DNA of 10,715 nucleotides, taken from the NCBI GenBank assembly GCA_017622255.1, contig JAGARL010000226.1:1-10715 (forward strand), in the 5' to 3' direction. The notes beneath the pieces were generated by a model. The model saw only the letters and a list, made by a program, of their open reading frames with translations. It was not told the DNA's origin and searched no databases. Both the position numbers and the translations under genes were made by a program. The number at the start of each line of letters is the position of its first letter. Within the stretch, counting starts at the first letter, position 1. This stretch comes from Methanocorpusculum sp. GTDB taxonomy: Archaea > Halobacteriota > Methanomicrobia > Methanomicrobiales > Methanocorpusculaceae. Positions 1 through 6,189 of this stretch are shown here, one piece after another.

Positions 1-153
1 AACATGGGTATCGAACACCGCAGATTCAGAATGACTTTCGTCTCTGCATCTGAAGGAGCAAAATGGGCAGTTGTCGTCAACGATGTTATCGACACTGTCA
101 AGGCAATTGGTCCGTCCCCGATTGCAGAAGAAAGAAAGAGAAGAGGTTTATAA
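1..153 (+). CDS. MvhD/FlpD-like hydrogenase iron-sulfur (delta) subunit, C-terminal end
   Basis: Only the last 50 residues are in the window, reading in frame from base 1 to the TAA at 151-153. The segment GIEHRRFRMTFVSASEGAKW followed by an amphipathic tail resembles the C terminus of the MvhD/FlpD family, where a GIE-x-R-x-R stretch is followed by a conserved SA-x-EG motif. MvhD carries a [2Fe-2S] cluster and passes electrons from hydrogenase or formate dehydrogenase to the flavin of heterodisulfide reductase HdrA. The metal-binding cysteines would lie upstream, out of view. The stop codon is one base before the fwdD start, so the two genes are surely co-transcribed. This fits a role linking electron bifurcation to CO2 reduction. 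Family assignment rests on a short tail, so it is good but not certain. Confidence 0.7.
   Translation, partial: NMGIEHRRFRMTFVSASEGAKWAVVVNDVIDTVKAIGPSPIAEERKRRGL
143..146 (+). promoter_or_regulatory. Shine-Dalgarno site that fixes the fwdD start
   Basis: GAGG lies 8 bases before the ATG at 155, inside the last codons of the preceding gene. It supports starting fwdD at 155. A longer in-frame extension back to 71 would overlap the upstream gene in another frame. Confidence 0.65.
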
Positions 154-154
154 T

Positions 155-727
155 ATGACAGCGGGCACTCCCTCCCCACTGGTCAACCTTTTTGAGAAGG
201 AAGACTTCGAAGACTGGTCCAAGCCGCACCTTGTCGGCGCAACCACTGAGTACTCTTCCCTCCTCACCCTTCAGGCAAAGAAGGAAGGCGGAGAGAGAAA
301 GTACGGCAACGGAATCATTGTAAGCGTTGTCACCTGTACCGAAATCAAGCAGGGTGTCGCAATCGAAACCGGAAAGACCTCCCAGGGCTACTTTGACGCA
401 TGCAGTGTCATCGAACTTGACGACGAGGACTTCAAGACCCTCGGAATCAACAAGAACACCAACGTCAGAGTAACCAGCGCAGCAGGAACTGTTGTCTTAA
501 AGGCAATCGGAGCACGCCAGGGACTCTACCCAGGACTTGCACACATCCCGATGGGACCATGGGCAAACATCGTTGTTCCATCCTACACCTACTCTACCGG
601 TGAACCATGCTTCTGCGGATTCGACTGTCTCATTGAGCCGGCTCCGGAAGCAAAGATTGAAAGCGCAGTCAAACTCATGCACGAGAAGTGCGGTCTGGAA
701 TACGTAGGAGACCCACACTATGACTAA
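155..727 (+). CDS. fwdD: formylmethanofuran dehydrogenase subunit D (molybdopterin dinucleotide-binding)
   Basis: The product has 190 residues. It supplies the small molybdopterin-guanine-dinucleotide-binding domain that closes over the active site carried by FwdB in the CO2-reducing enzyme. The conserved core runs from about residue 52 to 162. It includes a Q-G-x-A-I-E-x-G-K-T-S stretch (66-76), a hydrophobic beta region (103-117) and the hallmark IPMGPWAN (131-138). Typical FwdD proteins have about 130 residues. This one has about 50 extra at the N terminus and about 27 at the C terminus, and the usually Cys-poor end of the core contains C152, C154 and C158. The start is supported by an SD site 8 bases upstream. 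The gene overlaps fwdB by 8 bases, which suggests translational coupling. Whether the enzyme uses W or Mo (Fwd or Fmd) cannot be told from this subunit. Confidence 0.88.
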   Translation: MTAGTPSPLVNLFEKEDFEDWSKPHLVGATTEYSSLLTLQAKKEGGERKYGNGIIVSVVTCTEIKQGVAIETGKTSQGYFDACSVIELDDEDFKTLGINKNTNVRVTSAAGTVVLKAIGARQGLYPGLAHIPMGPWANIVVPSYTYSTGEPCFCGFDCLIEPAPEAKIESAVKLMHEKCGLEYVGDPHYD

Positions 728-2090
728 ATGTATCAAAAACGTAATCTGTACCTTCTGCGGTACCCTTTGCGATGACCTTGAAGTCGACGTCAGCGACGAC
801 GGAAAGAGAATCGAACAGGTTAGAAACGCCTGTGCAATCGGTGCAGAAAAGTACCTTCACGTCGGAAACCCGGGCCGTGTTGTCGTACCGCGTATGCGCC
901 AGGCAGACGGAACCTACAAAGACGTCTCCTACGACGAGGCAATCGACTTTACCGCAAAGACCCTTCTGAAAGCAAAGAAGCCATTAATGTACGGCTGGTC
1001 CTCCACCAACTGTGAGGCAATTGCAGAAGGAAACGTCCTCGCCGAGAAGATCGGTGGTGTCGTCGACAACTGTGCAACCGTTTGTCACGGATCATCCCTC
1101 CTTGCAATCCAGGATACTGGTGTTCCATCCTGTACCTTAGGAGAAGTCAAGAACCGTGCAGACCGCATCATCTTCTGGGGATGCAACCCGGCACACGCAC
1201 ACCCGAGACACATGTCCAGATACTCTATCTTCCCACGCGGATTCTTCTCCGCAAAGGGTCAGAAGGGTAGAAAGATCATCTGTGTCGACTGCCGTGAGAC
1301 TGACACTGCAAAAGTTGCAGACCACTTCGTCCGCATCAAGCAGAGTTACGACTACGAAGTCTTCGACGCACTCAGAACTCTCCTCCGTGGAGAAGAAATC
1401 CCGGACGAAGTCGGCGGTGTTCCAAGAGAGAAACTCCAGGAGCTCATCGACATCTGTAAGGGCGGCCGTTTCGTCACTCTCTTCTTCGGAATGGGACTTA
1501 CCCACACCCTTGGAAGAAACCACAACATCGATGCAGGTATTAACTTCATCCGTGACTTAAACGACTACACCAAGGCAACTCTGATTGCAATGCGCGGTCA
1601 CTACAACGTTACCGGTGCAGGTCAGGTTCTCGGATGGCAGTACGGATACCCGTTCGCATGCGACTTATCCAGACTCACCACTGCACGCCACAACCCGGGA
1701 GAGACCACCTCCGTCGACTTACTGGTCCGCCACGAAGTCGATGCATGTATGGTTATTGCAAGTGACCTTGCAGCACACTTCCCGTTCGAGGCAACCCGCA
1801 GAATGGCACACATTCCGACAATTACCCTCGACCCGCACATCTGTATGTCGACCGAACTGTCTGACCTGCACATCCCTGTTGCAATCGTCGGTGTTGAAGT
1901 CGGCGGATGCTGCTACCGTATGGACAACGTCCCAATCGACACCAGAAAGGTCATTGACGCACCGGAAGGTGTCTTAACTGATGAGGAAGTCTTCCAGCGC
2001 ATCAACAAGCGCGTTGACGAGATCCTCGCAGAAGCAGGATGCAAGGACGCAGCAGAGTACCTTGAATACCTCGAGAAACAGGAGGCCTAA
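720..2090 (+). CDS. fwdB: formylmethanofuran dehydrogenase subunit B (catalytic, Mo/W-bis-pyranopterin)
   Basis: This 456-residue subunit reduces CO2 to formate at a tungsten or molybdenum centre; the formate then travels to FwdA. Near the N terminus C10, C13 and C17, followed by C38, match the [4Fe-4S] site (CTFCGTLCDDL) of this family. C122 in VCHGSS (121-126) is in the place of the metal-ligating residue, which is Cys in some methanogens and selenocysteine in others. The remainder shows the typical molybdopterin oxidoreductase features, such as IIFWGCNPAHAHPRH (150-164). Length is close to the family norm. The ATG at 720 lies inside the last codons of fwdD, and fwdA follows 2 bases after the stop. 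The fwdB and fmdB isoforms are too similar to separate by eye, so the symbol is a family-level choice. Confidence 0.93.
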   Translation: MTKCIKNVICTFCGTLCDDLEVDVSDDGKRIEQVRNACAIGAEKYLHVGNPGRVVVPRMRQADGTYKDVSYDEAIDFTAKTLLKAKKPLMYGWSSTNCEAIAEGNVLAEKIGGVVDNCATVCHGSSLLAIQDTGVPSCTLGEVKNRADRIIFWGCNPAHAHPRHMSRYSIFPRGFFSAKGQKGRKIICVDCRETDTAKVADHFVRIKQSYDYEVFDALRTLLRGEEIPDEVGGVPREKLQELIDICKGGRFVTLFFGMGLTHTLGRNHNIDAGINFIRDLNDYTKATLIAMRGHYNVTGAGQVLGWQYGYPFACDLSRLTTARHNPGETTSVDLLVRHEVDACMVIASDLAAHFPFEATRRMAHIPTITLDPHICMSTELSDLHIPVAIVGVEVGGCCYRMDNVPIDTRKVIDAPEGVLTDEEVFQRINKRVDEILAEAGCKDAAEYLEYLEKQEA

Positions 2091-2095
2091 ACATG
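2081..2095 (+). promoter_or_regulatory. Shine-Dalgarno/stop/start junction fwdB-fwdA
   Basis: GGAGG at 2081-2085 lies within the last codons of fwdB, 7 bases before the fwdA ATG at 2093. The junction GGAGGCCTAAACATG differs by one base from the fwdA-fwdC junction at 3802-3816. It supports the fwdA start and tight coupling of translation. Confidence 0.7.
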
Positions 2096-3811
2096 ACTGA
2101 AATTATCATCAAGAACGGTCACGTCTTCGACTCTGTCTCTGGACTCAAGGGCGAAGTTGCAGATGTCTGCATTAAAGACGGCAAGATTGTCGAGTCTGTC
2201 GGAAACGGCGCAACCGTTATCGACGCAGCCGGCAAGACCGTCATGGCAGGCGCAGTTGATGTCCACACCCACGTTGCAGGACCGAAGGTCAACCTCGGCC
2301 GCTGGTACCGTCCGGAAGACAAGTTCCGCCTTGGAGAGCGCTGCTCTGCAAAGATGGGACCAAACACCCACATTGAGGGTGGTTTCTCCATTCCGACCGT
2401 CTTCAAGACCGGATACGAGTACGCCCGTATGGGATTCGCCTTCCTCATGGAAGCAGCAATGCCGCCACTCTACGCACGCCACGTGCACGAGGAAATCCGT
2501 GACACTCCGATCCAGGACGAAGCAGCACTTCCGGTTTTCGGAAACAACTGGTTCATGTTCGAGTACCTCAAGAACGGCGAACTTGACAATGCAGCAGCAT
2601 ACGTTGCATGGGTCCTCCGCCAGACTAAGGGATACGGTATCAAGTGTGTCAACCCAGGAGGATCCGAAGCATGGGGATGGGGTCTCAACTGTATGACCGT
2701 TAACGACCCGGTTCCGTACTTCGAAATCACCCCGAAGGAGATCATCGACGGACTTATCGCAACCAACGAGCACTTAAAGCTCCCGCACTCCGTCCACCTC
2801 CACTCCAACAACCTTGGAAACCCGGGCAACTACACCACCACTCTCGACTCCTTAAAGATCGCAGAGGGTCACAAGGCAAACAACGCATTCGGCCGTGACA
2901 CCGTCCTTCACCACACCCACTTACAGTTCCACTCCTACGGAGGAACTACCTGGGCAGACTTCGAGTCTAAGGCAAAGGAAGTCATGGACTACGTCAACAA
3001 GCAGGAGAACATCACCATCGATACCGGTAACGTCACCCTTGACGAGACCACCACTATGACCGCAGACGGTCCGTTCGAGTACCACCTCAGTGCACTCAAC
3101 CACCTCAAGTGGGCAAACGTCGATGTTGAACTCGAGACTGCAGCTGGTGTTGTCCCGTACATCTACGGCAAGAACGTTAAGGTCTGTGAGATGCAGTGGG
3201 CAATCGGTCTTGAAATTGCACTCTACGCAAAGGACATGATGCGCACTATGATCACCACTGACCACCCGAATGCAGGTCCGTTCACCCGCTACCCGCGTGT
3301 ATACGCATGGCTCATGGACAAAGAGTACCGTGACGCAGAACTGAACGGATTCAAGTGGTCCAGCAAGGTTATCGATGCAACCACCCTCGCAGAGATTGAC
3401 CGCGAGATTTCCCTCTACGAGCTCTCCCAGATGACCCGTGCCGCACCGGCAAAGGTCCTTGGTCTCGGAAGCACCTTCGGAGGTCTTGCACCAGGCATGA
3501 ACGCAAACGTTGCTGTCTACGACATCAACCCGGACAACATGCCGAAGGGAATCGAGCTCGAGAACGCCCTCTCCAAGGCAGCTTACTTCTTCAAGGATGG
3601 AGTCAAGTGCGTCGAGAACGGTGTTGTTCTTGAAGCAAACCCGGTCGTTAAGGAGACCTACTGGGTCGACGCAAAGGTTCCGGAGAACAAGCAGGTTCTC
3701 CACGATGTCAGCGAGAAGTTCTTAAAGTACTACTCCATCAACCTCGAGAACTACGATGTCGCACACCACTACGTCCCGCACCCGCACGTCATTGAGATTG
3801 AGGAGGCTTAA
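2093..3811 (+). CDS. fwdA: formylmethanofuran dehydrogenase subunit A (amidohydrolase, formyl transfer)
   Basis: This 572-residue protein belongs to the amidohydrolase superfamily. In the enzyme it condenses formate, delivered from the FwdB site, with methanofuran at a binuclear zinc centre. The expected residues are visible. HxH at H58/H60 (DVHTHVAG) follows the N-terminal beta domain. K184 in GIKCVNPGG is the likely carboxylated lysine. H235/H237 (SVHLHSNN) are the next metal-ligand candidates, HHTH lies at 273-276, and D390 in TTDHPNAGPF is the catalytic aspartate candidate. Family length is about 570, so the gene is complete. It starts 2 bases after fwdB with a strong SD, and fwdC starts 2 bases after its stop. 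Residue roles come from knowledge of the family; I have not aligned the sequence. Confidence 0.94.
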   Translation: MTEIIIKNGHVFDSVSGLKGEVADVCIKDGKIVESVGNGATVIDAAGKTVMAGAVDVHTHVAGPKVNLGRWYRPEDKFRLGERCSAKMGPNTHIEGGFSIPTVFKTGYEYARMGFAFLMEAAMPPLYARHVHEEIRDTPIQDEAALPVFGNNWFMFEYLKNGELDNAAAYVAWVLRQTKGYGIKCVNPGGSEAWGWGLNCMTVNDPVPYFEITPKEIIDGLIATNEHLKLPHSVHLHSNNLGNPGNYTTTLDSLKIAEGHKANNAFGRDTVLHHTHLQFHSYGGTTWADFESKAKEVMDYVNKQENITIDTGNVTLDETTTMTADGPFEYHLSALNHLKWANVDVELETAAGVVPYIYGKNVKVCEMQWAIGLEIALYAKDMMRTMITTDHPNAGPFTRYPRVYAWLMDKEYRDAELNGFKWSSKVIDATTLAEIDREISLYELSQMTRAAPAKVLGLGSTFGGLAPGMNANVAVYDINPDNMPKGIELENALSKAAYFFKDGVKCVENGVVLEANPVVKETYWVDAKVPENKQVLHDVSEKFLKYYSINLENYDVAHHYVPHPHVIEIEEA

Positions 3812-3816
3812 ACATG
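3802..3816 (+). promoter_or_regulatory. Shine-Dalgarno/stop/start junction fwdA-fwdC
   Basis: GGAGG at 3802-3806 lies in the last codons of fwdA, 7 bases before the fwdC ATG at 3814. It is nearly identical to the fwdB-fwdA junction at 2081-2095. Confidence 0.7.
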
Positions 3817-4620
3817 GATACTGTCACCATTACTTTAAAGAAAGTCCCGGGCCTCTACCTTGAGTGTGAGAGCGTTACCCCGGACAAGTTCGCAGGAAAG
3901 AACGCAGAAGAGATTGCAGCACTCCCGTGTGCTGAGGGTAAGCGCAACTATGTCCTCGGCGACTGGTTCGAGATTGCAGGCGCAGCAGGTGCAACCGCAG
4001 CAGACACTAAGATTGTCGTAAACGGTGCAGGTACTGACAAATGCAAGTACATCGGTGCATGGATGACCGCAGGCGAAGTTGTCGTCAACGGTACCGCAGA
4101 CATGTTCACCGGAGCATGGATGGAAGGCGGAAAGCTCACCGTTAAGGGAGATGTCCGTTCCTTCTCTGCACTTCAGATGAAGGGCGGAGAATTCATCATC
4201 GAAGGCCGTGCATGGAACTACCTTGCAGCCGCATACCGCGGTGACTGGAGAGGTATGCAGGGCGGAACTATCCGCGTCAAGGGCGACGTCGGATCCGACC
4301 TTGGTACCTTCATGAACGGCGGAACCATCATCGTTGAGGGTAACGCAGATATCCACGTCGGTACCCACGCAGAAGGCGGAACCATCATCATCAAGGGCAA
4401 GGCACACCGCCGTGTCGGTGGACAGATGGTCAAAGGAGAAATCTATGTCTTTGGCGGATGCGATGTCATGATGCCAGGCTTCAAGAAGATCGAAGAGAGA
4501 GAAATCGAAGTCGACGGCGAGAAGCACGTCTTCAACGTCTTCATCGGTGACCTCGGCGAGCGCCACCCGAAGAGCAAGGGCGAGGTCGTTTACGGCCACC
4601 TCTACACTCTGAAAGAGTAA
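3814..4620 (+). CDS. fwdC: formylmethanofuran dehydrogenase subunit C (GxxGxG beta-helix)
   Basis: This 268-residue structural subunit resembles the C-terminal domain of glutamate synthase. About seven repeats of 19 residues fill residues 84-210. Each has the form M-x-G-G-x-(I/V)-x-(I/V)-x-G-x-A-D, for example MNGGTIIVEGNADIHVG (167-183) followed by AEGGTIIIKGKAHRRVG (186-202). The third repeat carries an insertion at about 139-147. Such repeats stack into a right-handed beta helix that holds FwdA, FwdB and FwdD together. The periodicity shows in the DNA too: GGCGGAACCATCATC occurs at 4318 and 4375, exactly 57 bases apart. This is the last gene of the operon; a T-rich tract follows the stop directly. 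Confidence 0.93.
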   Translation: MDTVTITLKKVPGLYLECESVTPDKFAGKNAEEIAALPCAEGKRNYVLGDWFEIAGAAGATAADTKIVVNGAGTDKCKYIGAWMTAGEVVVNGTADMFTGAWMEGGKLTVKGDVRSFSALQMKGGEFIIEGRAWNYLAAAYRGDWRGMQGGTIRVKGDVGSDLGTFMNGGTIIVEGNADIHVGTHAEGGTIIIKGKAHRRVGGQMVKGEIYVFGGCDVMMPGFKKIEEREIEVDGEKHVFNVFIGDLGERHPKSKGEVVYGHLYTLKE

Positions 4621-4630
4621 CATAACTTAC

Positions 4631-4650
4631 TCTCTCTTTTATCTTTTTTT
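4631..4650 (+). terminator. T-rich terminator of the fwd operon
   Basis: A pyrimidine tract containing TCTCTTTTATC and then seven T residues starts 10 bases after the fwdC stop. Archaeal transcription commonly ends at such U-rich tracts without a hairpin, and none is seen just upstream. Confidence 0.6.
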
Positions 4651-4834
4651 CCCGCAATTCTCTCAGTATTATTATCTATTCTGGATTGCTCTTTTCTGGA
4701 ATATAATCAGGTATCTCTGTTCTTTTCTCTATCCCGCACAGAATACACACTGCTGTTTGTGCAATGTCTTCTCGGTAAATCCAGACCTGTCAATCGCATG
4801 CTGGAAAAGGCCTGTATAATAATGTGCGAAAACA

Positions 4835-4852
4835 TCTCTCTGCATAGAGAGA
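4835..4852. repeat. perfect inverted repeat, 7-bp arms
   Basis: TCTCTCT (4835-4841), loop GCAT, and AGAGAGA (4846-4852) form a perfect hairpin. It lies next to the A-rich tract that is the T-tract of the fdhB terminator on the minus strand. It could protect the 3' end of one of the converging transcripts or be chance. Confidence 0.5.
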
Positions 4853-4866
4853 AAATACAAAAAAAT
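4852..4866 (-). terminator. T-tract terminator of the fdhAB operon
   Basis: On the minus strand the tract reads ATTTTTTTGTATTTT, about 80 bases after the fdhB stop. Two dyads precede it in the direction of transcription: GGGAT-N7-ATCCC at 4910-4926, and an imperfect one (AGGA..TCCT with an inner GGT/ACC) at 4877-4894. Hairpin plus T-tract makes termination here likely. Confidence 0.55.
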
Positions 4867-4909
4867 AGCTGTTGGAAGGAGTGGTGTACCTCCTCCTCTA
4901 TTGCCTATT

Positions 4910-4926
4910 GGGATGAGGTTTATCCC
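4910..4926. repeat. inverted repeat GGGAT-N7-ATCCC
   Basis: A 5-bp perfect stem with a 7-base loop lies 20 bases beyond the fdhB stop codon. It is a plausible part of the 3' untranslated region of fdhAB, upstream of the T-tract at 4852-4866. Confidence 0.45.
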
Positions 4927-4945
4927 GTAGTTATACGCTGGTTAC

Positions 4946-6187
4946 TTACTGTTCGCCGAAGACATTCTCGAAGATCATGTCAGAGCCGGTTGCATTAAGT
5001 CTTGCACGCTCGTCTGCCTCTTCTGCGAATGCAAGGACTGGGAGTTCCATGTCCTGACCTGGGGTGTGGCCGAACATCTTCTCAAGCTCAACCTGCTGTG
5101 CGTGCATGAAGAGAGAGTTTTCGATGTTCATTGGACAGACATCGGAACACTGACCGCAGTTGACACAGGAGTCTGCGATGTGTGCGAAGCGAATCATCTG
5201 GAACATGAAGTCCGGCGGGAGGATTCCCGGCTTAACTAAGTGCGGCTTCTTGGTGGAACACTCGACACAGTAGCAGATCGGACATGCTTCGATACAGCCG
5301 TAGCACTTGATACAGCGGGAGGTCTCTGCCATGATGTACTGGAGACGCTCAGTTCCCTCTCCAAGAGCTCCGAACTGTTCATCCTGTCCCTTCTTACCCC
5401 TGTTAATCATGGTCTTCTCAATCTTTGCGCGGATTTCGAGTCCTTTTGCTTCCGGTGCGCAGGTCTCAATAACGCCTGCCTTTACTGCACCGTCAAAGAC
5501 TGCTGCACCCTTCTCGGAGCAGACTTCAACAAAGGTTGCCTTTCCTGCCTTGTCTCCCATGACACCCCAGTTTCCGCAGACAATGTCACACTGTCTTGGA
5601 ATCTTGGTCTCACAGCGCTGGCAGTTCTTTCTGCGTCCAAGGCCTTCTTCCTCAAGCTCATCAATCTTGATGCCCTTGTGTTCGCCGTCCTTGGTGATGA
5701 CAATGAACTGTCCCTTGTCGATTTCTTCCTTTACGACATCGTTCGGGTTGATACCGTACTTCTCGGCAATCATCTTGCGTGCAACGGTCGGACTGACGGA
5801 ACCTCCGCAGTTGAGACCAATCATAACGATGTTGTCCATGTTAATCTGGTTGCGCTTTGCAAGTTCGTACATTGCCTTTGCATCGCATCCCTTGCAGGTG
5901 ACTGCAATCTTCATGTCGCGTGCGCCGTCAAGGTACTTCTTGATGAGCTTTGGAAGAAGCAGGGTTCCGCAGTGGAGGGAACCTGCAGACTTTGCTAAGT
6001 CAGCAGAGTCAGTGATAACGACCGGGGTTGGGTCGTAGAGATCCTGTCCCTTCTGGACAGTTAATACTGCATCGACAACCTTCTCGTCAAGCAGGTACTT
6101 CAGGATAGAGGTAACAGCTCCTCCGCATTCTCCCTGAATTCCGTCGACTTTTGTCCATGCATAGAACATATCGCCTTTTGCAGACAT
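4946..6187 (-). CDS. fdhB: F420-dependent formate dehydrogenase beta subunit
   Basis: This 413-residue protein belongs to the FrhB/FdhB family. It carries electrons between the molybdopterin subunit and coenzyme F420 or heterodisulfide reductase through FAD and iron-sulfur clusters. The N terminus has the Q-G-E-CGGAV motif (18-25) typical of F420-reducing beta subunits. C98/C101, and the group C189, C192, C200 and C204 (NCQRCETKIPRQCDIVCGNWG), match the internal cluster region. Two ferredoxin-type [4Fe-4S] motifs follow: C292, C295, C298 and C302, then C341, C344, C347 and C351. Start: ATG at 6187 with GGAGG in the last codons of fdhA. The gene begins 2 bases after the fdhA stop, so the pair is an operon. 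Length fits methanogen FdhB. Confidence 0.93.
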   Translation of the reverse strand: MSAKGDMFYAWTKVDGIQGECGGAVTSILKYLLDEKVVDAVLTVQKGQDLYDPTPVVITDSADLAKSAGSLHCGTLLLPKLIKKYLDGARDMKIAVTCKGCDAKAMYELAKRNQINMDNIVMIGLNCGGSVSPTVARKMIAEKYGINPNDVVKEEIDKGQFIVITKDGEHKGIKIDELEEEGLGRRKNCQRCETKIPRQCDIVCGNWGVMGDKAGKATFVEVCSEKGAAVFDGAVKAGVIETCAPEAKGLEIRAKIEKTMINRGKKGQDEQFGALGEGTERLQYIMAETSRCIKCYGCIEACPICYCVECSTKKPHLVKPGILPPDFMFQMIRFAHIADSCVNCGQCSDVCPMNIENSLFMHAQQVELEKMFGHTPGQDMELPVLAFAEEADERARLNATGSDMIFENVFGEQ

Positions 6188-6189
6188 TT

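Larger units (their letters stand above)
4621..4945. other. intergenic region between the convergent fwd and fdh operons
   Basis: These 325 bases lie between two converging operons. They hold the T-rich terminator of fwdC, the T-tract and hairpins downstream of fdhB, and AT-rich sequence at about 4650-4760. No coding stretch with a convincing start and composition is seen: an open frame from 4759 runs into fdhB antisense and is rejected. No RNA gene is recognised. Confidence 0.6.

Noticed and set aside
71..154. Extended start for fwdD at 71
   Set aside because: It would overlap the upstream MvhD-like gene out of frame. The ATG at 155 has a well-placed SD site.
2921..3703. 260-codon open frame on the minus strand opposite fwdA, and others opposite fwdC (3835-4623) and fwdA (2087-2773)
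   Set aside because: They are side effects of strong codon bias in the highly expressed fwd genes. The predicted proteins are odd, Cys/Val/Asp-rich and without family features, while the plus-strand genes are clear.
4759..4998. 79-codon plus-strand open frame in the fwd-fdh gap
   Set aside because: It runs into fdhB antisense, has no SD or promoter and codes for an unremarkable basic peptide.
5240..6038. Long plus-strand open frames opposite fdhB (and similar ones opposite fdhA)
   Set aside because: Same codon-bias shadow effect; fdhB and fdhA on the minus strand have complete motifs.
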